The notes under the pieces are model-generated. The model was not told where the DNA came from. It worked only from the letters and a program-made list of their open reading frames with translations, and did not search any database. From assembly GCF_001870205.1 (NCBI RefSeq), contig NZ_CP017267.1:1414501-1478500 (forward strand): 64,000 bases of DNA. Reading direction: 5' to 3'. Origin of the DNA: Vagococcus teuberi. GTDB lineage: Bacteria; Bacillota; Bacilli; Lactobacillales; Vagococcaceae. Positions 55,351 through 63,157 of the stretch are shown here, in pieces; within the stretch, counting starts at the first letter, position 1, and every line of letters starts with the position of its first letter. The position numbers and the translations under genes were made by a program.

Positions 55351-55527
55351 CTACCACTCTTTGGGGCTCCAAAGTAAGCCATCAATCTCTCCTTCAGCTT
55401 GTTCAATTCGTTTGTATTGCTCTTTTAAAATAAACGCTAATTCACTTAAAAATGCTTGAACTTCATATGACTGTTCTTCTTGTTGTAATAAAGACAATTC
55501 GGATAATATCCACTCTTTTTCTTCCAA
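55351..55527 (-). CDS. Small acidic protein with TTG start
   Basis: A 58-residue, acidic, probably helical protein (starts MEEKEWILSELSLLQQEEQ, ends GLLWSPKEW). The TTG start follows the stop codon of the upstream oxidoreductase gene without a gap, and GAGGGTGG inside that gene serves as ribosome site, so translation is coupled. There is no membrane segment, and I do not recognise a family. Codon use looks like that of neighbours, which supports it being real. Confidence 0.6.
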   Translation of the reverse strand: MEEKEWILSELSLLQQEEQSYEVQAFLSELAFILKEQYKRIEQAEGEIDGLLWSPKEW

Positions 55528-56208
55528 TTAGTCCACCCTCATTTCTTCAAGTGTTGCTAGTAAACTATCAAGCTCCATACGGTTATTCTCCAATGTATCT
55601 TGGATAAATGACAGTCGATTGTCTAAGTCATTGATTAATCCTTTATCAGATAATTCTTTCAAACGATTAATCACCCATTTCTCACTTGTCACAAAACGGT
55701 GATCATTTTCTTTTGTTAAATACTGTTGGTAGCTAATGAGTAATTGATGCTTTTCTTTTTCTTTTAGATATGGGAATAATGAAATAGGAAATGGTGGTAA
55801 ATAAGTCATAAGACATTTATAAGCCAATGCTTGAAACGGCCTTAACAGTTCTGAAATAGTAAAATGTTCTGTGCCACCTGCTTGAAATGCTGATAGTTTT
55901 TGTCCCATACTCATCACAATACCTAGTTCTTTTCCTTTCAATCCAGATTGGTACAATGATTTGGTCAATACTTTTTCTAACCAATTATATAGTATATCAG
56001 GAGCTGCATACCAATACATCGGAAATTGAAAAATAATTCGCTGATGCGATGCTAGTAATTCTTGTGTTTTCTTCAAATCAAAAGAAGATAGCTCTTCTTG
56101 AATATCGTAAATCGTGACATCTGTCAGAGAGGCGCAACTCTCTTTTAAAAATGATTGCACACCAGATTCATGTGAATTTGGATGCGCAATAACAACTAAT
56201 GTTTTCAT
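55528..56208 (-). CDS. NAD(P)H-dependent flavodoxin-like oxidoreductase
   Basis: A 226-residue protein of the KefF/MdaB/quinone reductase family. The flavin-binding start is 'TLVVIAHPNSHESGVQSFLK', followed by 'IFQFPMYWYAAPDILYNWLEKV' and 'GKELGIVMSMGQ'. A C-terminal extension of about 50 residues after position 175 is longer than in typical KefF. The ATG at 56208 lies seven bases from AGGAG; the earlier ATG at 56214 is too close. It heads a two-gene unit with the 58-residue protein. Confidence 0.85.
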   Translation of the reverse strand: MKTLVVIAHPNSHESGVQSFLKESCASLTDVTIYDIQEELSSFDLKKTQELLASHQRIIFQFPMYWYAAPDILYNWLEKVLTKSLYQSGLKGKELGIVMSMGQKLSAFQAGGTEHFTISELLRPFQALAYKCLMTYLPPFPISLFPYLKEKEKHQLLISYQQYLTKENDHRFVTSEKWVINRLKELSDKGLINDLDNRLSFIQDTLENNRMELDSLLATLEEMRVD

Positions 56209-56271
56209 ACCCATTCTCCTAATTTCAACTTTTCAATAAAAAGACCATCTGTTTTTCAGATGGCCACTTGG

Positions 56272-57162
56272 TTATGTATTTGAAGCATCAAAAATTGCAT
56301 GCAACGTTTGTCTTAAATGGAAATCAAATTCCATGTCACTTTCTTGATAACTTAATCCTTCTGTTAATGCTCGTGAAAAACTTGCTATCATATCATGGTT
56401 TTCACTTAATTTCTTATCTGCTTCAGTTTGTCTTAAACCACTTGAAGAGGCCAACATTCTTACGACTTGTGGAAAATCAAGTAAATCATGATAAAAGTCT
56501 GGTTCTGATGGTAACGTTAATTTTAGCATAATTTTCATATCAGAATCTAAATCATTTAATTCTTTTATTAAAGCTTCTTTTAAATAGATTTCAGCTTGTT
56601 TTTTGTCAATAATATGCAAATCAATATCAGGTTCTAACATTGGTAAATAACCTAGTGAATACACCTTTTTTGCTAAATCAAATTGTTGTTTCACTAGTTG
56701 TTTAATTCCTTCTTCATTTGCCGCACAAACTAATGAGCGAAACTTAAATCCGATAAATGGAAAATCTTTTGCTTTTTCCACTAATGTATCAAATTCTGTT
56801 AACTCTGCCATTTGCTGCACACCATCAACTAAAGGAGCTAATCCTTGATCGATTTTTAAAAAAGGTAACATTCCTTTTTTATTCCAAAGATAGTCAGGCA
56901 TAGGCTCTGAAAAGATGGTTCTCTCTAAAGCATCTTTGTATAAAATAACGCCTAATACATATTTTGATGAAAACTCATCACTAATAATCATACGCGTACG
57001 CATATCATGAATGATGTTATGCATCTCTTCAGATGTTTGATATGTTTCATCTGGCACACCATACTGTCTTAAGGCACCTGGCGTACTTAAATCACCCTGA
57101 TCCATCGCTGCAATAAATCCAGGATGTGTTTTTACCATAGTCAATGTTTTTTCATCTAGCAT
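56272..57162 (-). CDS. Class I fructose-bisphosphate aldolase family protein, divergent
   Basis: A 296-residue protein of the staphylococcal-type class I aldolase family. The Schiff-base lysine (Lys214 in 'IMLKLTLPSEP') and the acid/base glutamate (Glu177 in 'LPMLEPDI') align with Lys212 and Glu175 of S. aureus FdaB as I recall it. The substrate-binding segments differ: DQSGGSTPKAL in typical enzymes reads DQGDLSTPGAL here, KVDKGL reads KIDQGL, and LSGGYS reads SSSGLR. It may therefore act on another substrate. An upstream in-frame ATG at 57204 is rejected because AAGGAG fits the ATG at 57162. Confidence 0.8.
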   Translation of the reverse strand: MLDEKTLTMVKTHPGFIAAMDQGDLSTPGALRQYGVPDETYQTSEEMHNIIHDMRTRMIISDEFSSKYVLGVILYKDALERTIFSEPMPDYLWNKKGMLPFLKIDQGLAPLVDGVQQMAELTEFDTLVEKAKDFPFIGFKFRSLVCAANEEGIKQLVKQQFDLAKKVYSLGYLPMLEPDIDLHIIDKKQAEIYLKEALIKELNDLDSDMKIMLKLTLPSEPDFYHDLLDFPQVVRMLASSSGLRQTEADKKLSENHDMIASFSRALTEGLSYQESDMEFDFHLRQTLHAIFDASNT

Positions 57163-57274
57163 GTCACATTCTCCTTTATTTTTAATATGCTCATTATAAT
57201 ACATAACACATCAAAATTTAAATTAAAATTTGAAAATTTTCAAAAATAATTTCATTAAAAAAATACCAGATTGT

Positions 57275-58618
57275 CTAACCAATTAACACTGTTTCTTTTG
57301 GATAATTAAACTTATTACCCATATCATTCAATTCTTTTCTCAACAAAGCATACATGACTGTATATAAACCAACACGACCAATAAACATTAAACACATAAT
57401 AAGCAATTTTCCAAATATAGTCAAATGAGGGGTTAAGCCCATTGTTAATCCAACTGTTGCAAATGCGGACACGACTTCAAATAACACGTATTCAATACCT
57501 GAATGTGGTGGACTATACTCAGTCATTGATAAAATCAACGCACTTAACAAACACAATAAACTCGCAAAAAAGAATAGCACAAAAGATTTCATCACAATAT
57601 TACGAGGAATTGAACGCCCTTGCCACTCCGCTTCATCTCGACCTCTTAATGTACTAAATAACTGAATTAATAATACGCCTAACGTTGTCGTTTTAATACC
57701 ACCAGCTGTAGAGCCAGATGTTCCACCAATAAACATTAAAACAATGGTTAATATTAGTCCAGCATAACTCATTGAACCATAATCAATGGAAGCAAATCCT
57801 GCCGTACGTGGTGTGACGCTTAAGAAAAATGTATTTGTAACTTGTTTAAAGAAAGACATGTCATAAAATTTATCCGTAAAAGCAAATAAAATAGTGCCTC
57901 CAATTAACAAACTAAGTGTCACAGTTAAAGCTATCTTCGTATGGAGTGATAATCGTTTATGTTCTTTTAAATGAATCAAGTCATACCATACAATAAAACC
58001 AAATCCCCCAGCGATAATTAAGCCAGAAATCACAAGTAACATGTATGGGTTTTGTTGATAACTAAGCAGACTATCACCAAATAAATCAAAACCGGCATTA
58101 CAAAAAGCTGAAATTGAATGGAATACACTATAAAATAGTCCTTTCCCTAATCCATATTGAGGAATTAATTGAAAACTCAAAAGCAACGCACCTAGAGCTT
58201 GCACACTCACCGAAAATCGTACCACAAATTTAAGGAGTTTTACGACTCCACCTTGATTATTCATGTTAAGCATCTCTTTAATGACAAGACGTGACTGAAG
58301 TGACACTCTTTTTCGAAACATCATTGCCACAATTAAGGCTATGGACATAAAACCAAGGCCACCAATTTCAATTAAAGTCATCATAATCACATGACCAAAT
58401 GGACTTAAAACGTGTGAAATATTTATAGGCGTTAGCCCTGTGACACATACTGATGAAGTGGCAACAAATAAAGCATCAATATAGCTTAACTGTTTACCCG
58501 CTTGATGACTAATCGGTAAAAATAATAAAAATGATCCAATAAAAATAATGATTAAAAACATCAAGGTAATAAATTGAACCGTATTAAACCGCTTCAATCC
58601 TCTTTTTTGATCTTCCAT
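57275..58618 (-). CDS. KtrB-type potassium channel subunit (2)
   Basis: A 447-residue potassium uptake subunit with four pore repeats: 'SVCVTGLTPIN', 'AFCNAGFDLFG', 'TPRTAGFASI' and 'AFATVGLTMGL', each carrying the selectivity glycine. The cytoplasmic gate region contains 'FIGGTSGSTAGGIKTTTLG'. Length and sequence style match KtrB/KtrD of Firmicutes better than the family member at 34376. There is no KtrA gene adjacent; the regulatory subunit must be encoded elsewhere. Monocistronic. Confidence 0.9.
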   Translation of the reverse strand: MEDQKRGLKRFNTVQFITLMFLIIIFIGSFLLFLPISHQAGKQLSYIDALFVATSSVCVTGLTPINISHVLSPFGHVIMMTLIEIGGLGFMSIALIVAMMFRKRVSLQSRLVIKEMLNMNNQGGVVKLLKFVVRFSVSVQALGALLLSFQLIPQYGLGKGLFYSVFHSISAFCNAGFDLFGDSLLSYQQNPYMLLVISGLIIAGGFGFIVWYDLIHLKEHKRLSLHTKIALTVTLSLLIGGTILFAFTDKFYDMSFFKQVTNTFFLSVTPRTAGFASIDYGSMSYAGLILTIVLMFIGGTSGSTAGGIKTTTLGVLLIQLFSTLRGRDEAEWQGRSIPRNIVMKSFVLFFFASLLCLLSALILSMTEYSPPHSGIEYVLFEVVSAFATVGLTMGLTPHLTIFGKLLIMCLMFIGRVGLYTVMYALLRKELNDMGNKFNYPKETVLIG

Positions 58619-58686
58619 CTCTTTTTCTCCTCTAACTATCTATTCAATATTGCCCTATTGTACCCTTTGCCATATACTTTCTCAAC

Positions 58687-58718
58687 AAAAAAAGTTACAG
58701 AATCATCTGTAACTTTTT
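58687..58718 (-). terminator. Terminator of the M32 carboxypeptidase gene
   Basis: AAAAGTTACAGA / TCTGTAACTTTT hairpin with a four-base loop and T runs on the minus strand. Confidence 0.88.
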
Positions 58719-58723
58719 ATAAT

Positions 58724-60226
58724 TTAAGCTTTTACATCATATACATTAAAGTATAAATCACGCATGTAATCAATTAAATATTGAGGATTTAATTCTTCAC
58801 CTGTTGCACCAACGATTAATTCGTTTGGTTTTTTAGAACTACCATATTGATGGATACGTTCAGTTAACCACTCTCTAATTGATGAATAATCATCACTTGC
58901 TAAAACTTCTTCCACATTAATATCTTGGTTCATTGCATGATACAATTGAGCTGCATACATGTAACCTAGAGCATATGATGGGAAGTAACCAAAACTACCA
59001 CCTGACCAATGAACATCTTGTAACACACCTTCTGTATCATTTTCAGGACGAATACCTAAATACTCTTCGTATTTATCATTCCAAACTTTTGGCAAATCTT
59101 TCACTTCTAAATCGCCATTGAAAAGCATTTTTTCAATTTCATAGCGAATAATAATATGAAGTGGGTAAGTGAGTGAATCTGACTCAATTCTCACTAAACT
59201 TGGTTGCGTTAATTTCAATCCTTTGTAAAAATCTTCTGTTGAAATATCAGCAAATGTGTCACCTGTTAATTGTTTTAATAACTCAAATTGTTTGTACCAA
59301 AATGCTTGGCTTCCCCCAACGATGATCTCATTAAACAATGATTGTGACTCATGAATTCCCATCGAGGTTCCACCTGCAAGTGGTGTGTAGTCAAATTTGG
59401 CATCAACATTTTGTTCATACATCCCATGACCTGCTTCATGTATCACACCTAAAGTTGCCATAATAAAGTCATTGTCATCCCAACGTGTTGTAATACGTGC
59501 GTCATTACGGTTCAGGTTTAACATAAAGGGGTGAACAGTATCATCTAAACGACCTCTAGAAAAATCATAGCCTAATTGTTCCACAACTTGTGTCACAAAC
59601 TCTTTTTGAATTTCTTTTGGTACGGTACGGTTAATAAAATCCGTATTAGGTGCTGTCCCTTTTTCTTCTAATTCTTTGCGAATAGACATGATACCTTCTT
59701 TTACTTGATCAAAAACATTATCTAATACTTCAACTGTAATACCAGGTTCGTATTGATTTAGTAAAACATCGTAGTCTGTGGCTTCATTTTTACGCCACAA
59801 TGGAATGAATTCTTTCGTCATGGCTATAATGTCGGTTAAAATTGGCTCGAAAATTGAAAAATCTTGTTTCTCACGAGCTGTTACCCATACACTATGAGCA
59901 TTGGATAATAAGCGAGAAAACTCTTGAAAGCGATCAGCTGGAATATTGTTGTTTAAATCATAGTTTTCTTTAGTTTTCTTAAATACTTGTTTCCCAAAGT
60001 CGGATAATTCTTCTGGATGATCTGAAAAATATTCCATATATTTTCTCATTGTTTCATTTGTCGATTTATCAAAGGCTATACCAGCTAAATAACTAGACAT
60101 TTCAGCTCTATATTCAGCACCCTTTTCTGGCATACCAGTTTGACTATCCCATTCAGCTAGGCCGACTGCTTCATTTAATAGTGCAATTTCTTTCAAATAA
60201 GCTAAAAATTCTTGTTCTTGACTCAT
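58724..60226 (-). CDS. M32-family metallocarboxypeptidase
   Basis: A 500-residue zinc carboxypeptidase with the HEXXH motif in 'GVIHEAGHGMYEQN', the family-specific 'GMHESQSL'-type segment (here GIHESQSLFNE) and 'LTYPLHIIIRYEIE'. It removes C-terminal residues from peptides in the cytoplasm. The reading frame is open to 60367, but AAGGAG at nine-base spacing points to the ATG at 60226, one base after the stop of the methylase gene, so the two are coupled. This rlmL-M32 pairing occurs in other Lactobacillales. Confidence 0.93.
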   Translation of the reverse strand: MSQEQEFLAYLKEIALLNEAVGLAEWDSQTGMPEKGAEYRAEMSSYLAGIAFDKSTNETMRKYMEYFSDHPEELSDFGKQVFKKTKENYDLNNNIPADRFQEFSRLLSNAHSVWVTAREKQDFSIFEPILTDIIAMTKEFIPLWRKNEATDYDVLLNQYEPGITVEVLDNVFDQVKEGIMSIRKELEEKGTAPNTDFINRTVPKEIQKEFVTQVVEQLGYDFSRGRLDDTVHPFMLNLNRNDARITTRWDDNDFIMATLGVIHEAGHGMYEQNVDAKFDYTPLAGGTSMGIHESQSLFNEIIVGGSQAFWYKQFELLKQLTGDTFADISTEDFYKGLKLTQPSLVRIESDSLTYPLHIIIRYEIEKMLFNGDLEVKDLPKVWNDKYEEYLGIRPENDTEGVLQDVHWSGGSFGYFPSYALGYMYAAQLYHAMNQDINVEEVLASDDYSSIREWLTERIHQYGSSKKPNELIVGATGEELNPQYLIDYMRDLYFNVYDVKA

Positions 60227-60227
60227 A

Positions 60228-61385
60228 TTAGTTTGCTCCTTCAGTTTTTGGCTTTCTTGGTGGACGAGTTCCCCAATACTGGAATAAATCTGTTCTAAGT
60301 GCCCCGTTATACAATTTACGTTTCTTCGTCGCTTTTGCTCCGTAAAAACTTTCAAATTGTAAATCACTTGTTAAGATATATTTACTCCAAGTCTTAAGTG
60401 GACGATAAACATCCCCCATTTGTTTATATAATTCTCTTACAGCACCTTCTTCACCTAAACGTTCACCATATGGTGGATTAGCGACAATCACACCGTACTC
60501 TTTATCCGTCGTAAAGTCACTTAATTGCATTTGTTTAAATGTAATATCTTCTCCTAAACCAATTTCTTCTGCATTTTTCTTTGCAATTTCAATCATCTTA
60601 GGGTCAATATCTGTTCCCAAAATATCTAACTCTGTTTCATAATCAACTTGAGCGTCAGCTTCAGCTCGTAATGTTTCCATCACTGAATCATTAACCCAAG
60701 GCCATGATTCAAATAAAAACTCACGATTAAATCCTGGTGCCATGTTTCGACCAATCAACGCAGCTTCAATACAAAAGGTTCCAGACCCACAAACTGGATC
60801 ATAGAAAGGTCTATCTTTACGCCACGTTGTTAAAGAAATAATAGCTGCTGCCATATTTTCTTTTAAAGGTGCGCCACCTTTTTCCAAACGGTACCCTCTC
60901 TTAAATAAACTTGGTCCTGTTGTATCAATTGTTAACGTTACTTTATCTTTTAACAATGCCACTTCAATTGGAAATTGTGCGCCTGTTTCTGGTAAGCGAC
61001 CATATCTTGAATAGTATTCACTCAAACGATTAACAATTGCTTTTTTTGTCAAAGCTTGGCAATCAGACACACTAAATAACGTTGATTTAATTGATTTTCC
61101 TGATACTGGAAAGTTAGCATCCATTGGTAAAAAATCTTCCCAAGGCAATGCTTTAACTTGATCAAATAACGATTCAAACGTTTTTGCTTCAAATTCACCA
61201 ACAACTATTTTGATTCTATCTGCTGTTCTAAGCCATAAGTTAGCTCGTCCAATGGTTTCAATATCTCCATAAAAAATAGCTTTACCATTTTCTACTTCAC
61301 ATTCAATTCCCATATCTCTTAGTTCTCGTCCAACAAGTGCTTCAATACCACTAGCTGCTGTTGCTATTAATTTATATTCTGTCAT
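60228..61385 (-). CDS. 23S rRNA (guanine-N2)-methyltransferase, RlmL-like
   Basis: A 385-residue SAM-dependent methylase. The N-terminal THUMP domain (residues ~45-160) is followed by a methyltransferase domain with the SAM motif 'DPVCGSGTFCIEAALIG' and the catalytic 'VIVANPPYGERLG'. It corresponds to Bacillus YpsC, predicted to make m2G in 23S rRNA. The frame is open upstream through the RNase P RNA gene to 61502, but that part is RNA gene sequence; the ATG at 61385 is the start. Its leader contains the rnpB terminator. Confidence 0.9.
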   Translation of the reverse strand: MTEYKLIATAASGIEALVGRELRDMGIECEVENGKAIFYGDIETIGRANLWLRTADRIKIVVGEFEAKTFESLFDQVKALPWEDFLPMDANFPVSGKSIKSTLFSVSDCQALTKKAIVNRLSEYYSRYGRLPETGAQFPIEVALLKDKVTLTIDTTGPSLFKRGYRLEKGGAPLKENMAAAIISLTTWRKDRPFYDPVCGSGTFCIEAALIGRNMAPGFNREFLFESWPWVNDSVMETLRAEADAQVDYETELDILGTDIDPKMIEIAKKNAEEIGLGEDITFKQMQLSDFTTDKEYGVIVANPPYGERLGEEGAVRELYKQMGDVYRPLKTWSKYILTSDLQFESFYGAKATKKRKLYNGALRTDLFQYWGTRPPRKPKTEGAN

Positions 61386-61414
61386 GTTTGTAACCCCAAT
61401 TAACTTTATTTTAG

Positions 61415-61443
61415 AAAAAAAGCCTTCCATCAAACTGGAAGGC
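61415..61443 (-). terminator. Terminator of rnpB
   Basis: GCCTTCCA / TGGAAGGC stem, six-base loop, then TTTTTTT on the minus strand; it lies between the RNA 3' end and the rlmL-like start. Confidence 0.9.
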
Positions 61444-61452
61444 AACCTGATG

Positions 61453-61838
61453 TTGTAATCTTCTATAAGCCATGTTCTGTATTGATTACTGCCAGGTAAC
61501 ACTAATCAACGATAATCATCTGTCTACAGAAATTTTTCTGTCCCATCCCTAAGTTCATTTCCTTGGGACAGGTGCCCCTACCATTGTTTGGGTTGCTCGC
61601 TCGAGGGGTTTACCCGTTCCACTGATTTTATTTCTAAAATCACTTCGTCACTGTGGCACTTTCAAGGATACTCTAGCATAGCAAAAACCTTAGCTATTTT
61701 TCCTGCCGTTACCTCTAAAAAAGAAGTACCTTAATTTATGGTTTCATTAAGCACGAACACTACAAACATCTCAGTTTGTGCGAGCATGGACTTTCCTCAC
61801 CTTACTTAACGTAAACTGCGATTATCCGAAAATTACAA
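61453..61838 (-). ncRNA. rnpB: RNase P RNA, bacterial type B
   Basis: Catalytic RNA that trims tRNA 5' ends. Conserved segments on the minus strand are GAGGAAAGTCCATGCTCGCAC near the 5' end (cited by its core, positions ~61784-61804), 'AACGGCAGGAAAAATAGCTA'-type CR sequence, 'AGTGCCACAGTGACG', 'GGAACGGGTAAACCCC' and the 3' 'ACATGGCTTATAGAA'. Ends were set by the P1 helix: TTGTAATTTTC at the 5' end pairs with GAAGATTACAA at the 3' end. About 386 nt, normal for type B. Location between gpsB and the rlmL-like gene is conserved in Firmicutes. Confidence 0.96.
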
Positions 61839-61851
61839 ATTAAATATTTAA

Positions 61852-62280
61852 TTAAAAACGACGAGTCGCTCCCAAATCATCATTATTTAATACTTTTTCA
61901 GCTGCTGATGACAATGATGCACGAGCTTTTTCACTTACATCAATTTTTACAGAACCCGATGATTCCTCTAATTTTTTACCAAAGACTTCTTTTTCTAAGT
62001 TTGATAAACGTTTTAATATATCAAAGTTAGTCACAGAAGTTGGATTAGGTACTTCTTGTTTCATACGAGAAAGAGTCGCTTGACTTTGAGTTAATTGATC
62101 CACTTTATTAACTAATCGATGATTTTCTTCTCTTAAAGCTAATAATTCTTGATTATATGTTTCATAATCTTTAATAATGGTATCTAAAAACTCATCTACT
62201 TCCACTGGATCATAGCCACGTACTTTTGATTTAAATTCTTTTTGTAAAATATCTCTTGCTGATAAATTTAATTTAGTCAA
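61852..62280 (-). CDS. gpsB: Cell cycle protein GpsB
   Basis: A 142-residue DivIVA-like protein that coordinates septal and peripheral wall synthesis by binding penicillin-binding proteins. The N-terminal membrane-binding domain has the signature 'FKSKVRGYDPVEVDEFLDTI' (residues ~17-36) followed by a coiled coil to ~70; the C-terminal helical domain is at ~85-142. It is divergent from recU-pbp1A, consistent with a shared wall-growth role, and just upstream of rnpB. Confidence 0.95.
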   Translation of the reverse strand: MTKLNLSARDILQKEFKSKVRGYDPVEVDEFLDTIIKDYETYNQELLALREENHRLVNKVDQLTQSQATLSRMKQEVPNPTSVTNFDILKRLSNLEKEVFGKKLEESSGSVKIDVSEKARASLSSAAEKVLNNDDLGATRRF

Positions 62281-62539
62281 TTATTACACCTCATTATAAA
62301 TTTCATTATTTTTAAACATGTTATCTTTTAAGTACTATATGTAACATCAATCTGATAAACTTCTTAGAAAATACGCTACACTGCATATTATACTATAATC
62401 AGTTTTCTACTATAACACAACACTTTTAATGAAAAAATTAAAATTTTTAGTAATTTCCTATACATTAGCTTAAGTTTATTCTTTTTTTCTTTTCATTGTA
62501 TTTCAAGGTTTGATATAATAAAAGAAGGAGTGTGGTATT
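62281..62539. other. Divergent promoter region of gpsB and recU
   Basis: A 259-base, very AT-rich intergenic stretch. A TATAAT at about 62513-62518 is a plausible recU -10 with a weak -35. I see no riboswitch, small RNA or further gene in it. Confidence 0.5.
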
Positions 62540-63157
62540 TTGACTATTAATTACCCTAATGGTATGTCTAAACATTTAAAAAAAGAATTCGTTACTAAAA
62601 CAAAACAACCATCTTTTTCAAATCGTGGGATGTCTTTTGAAGATTACATCAATCAAAGTAACGAGTATTACCTATCTAAAGAAATGGCCATTGTTCATAA
62701 GAAACCAACCCCTGTTCAAATTGTTCATGTTAATTATCCAAAAAGGAGTGCTGCTGTTATAACTGAAGCTTACTTTAGAGAAGCTTCTACAACTGATTAT
62801 AATGGCCTTTATAAGGGTCACTACATCGACTTTGAAGCGAAAGAAACAAAGAATAAAACGTCTTTTCCACTTCATAATTTTCATGATCATCAAATAAAAC
62901 ATATGAAACAATGTCTTAACCAGCAGGGAGTTGTCTTTGTACTAATATGGTTTTCCACTTTACAAAGGTGTTTTTTTCTCCCAGCTAAACATGTCATTGA
63001 ATACTGGGAAAGCAAAGAGAACAAACGAAAATCTATTCCATTGAAAGTGATAGAAAAGGTTGGGTATGAATTAGAATTAGGAATCGCTCCTATTATTCCA
63101 TACCTGACAGTTATTGATCATTATATATTAAAAGGAGATTCTGTTTATGAAAAATAG
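62540..63157 (+). CDS. recU: Holliday junction resolvase RecU
   Basis: Endonuclease that resolves Holliday junctions during recombination and chromosome segregation. The 205 residues show 'NRGMSFEDYINQSNEYYLSK', the catalytic acidic residues in 'TDYNGLYKGHYIDFEAKETK' and 'NFHDHQIKHMKQC', and the C-terminal family region. The start is a TTG at 62540 with GAAGGAG upstream. pbp1A starts 11 bases before the recU stop, the conserved recU-ponA arrangement. Confidence 0.95.
   Translation: MTINYPNGMSKHLKKEFVTKTKQPSFSNRGMSFEDYINQSNEYYLSKEMAIVHKKPTPVQIVHVNYPKRSAAVITEAYFREASTTDYNGLYKGHYIDFEAKETKNKTSFPLHNFHDHQIKHMKQCLNQQGVVFVLIWFSTLQRCFFLPAKHVIEYWESKENKRKSIPLKVIEKVGYELELGIAPIIPYLTVIDHYILKGDSVYEK

Noticed and set aside
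60227-60367. Extended N-terminus of the M32 carboxypeptidase
   Set aside because: The extension overlaps the coding end of the methylase gene and lacks a ribosome site; AAGGAG precedes the ATG at 60226.
61386-61502. N-terminal extension of the RlmL-like methylase
   Set aside because: The added sequence is the 3' end and terminator of RNase P RNA; the THUMP protein starts at the ATG at 61385.
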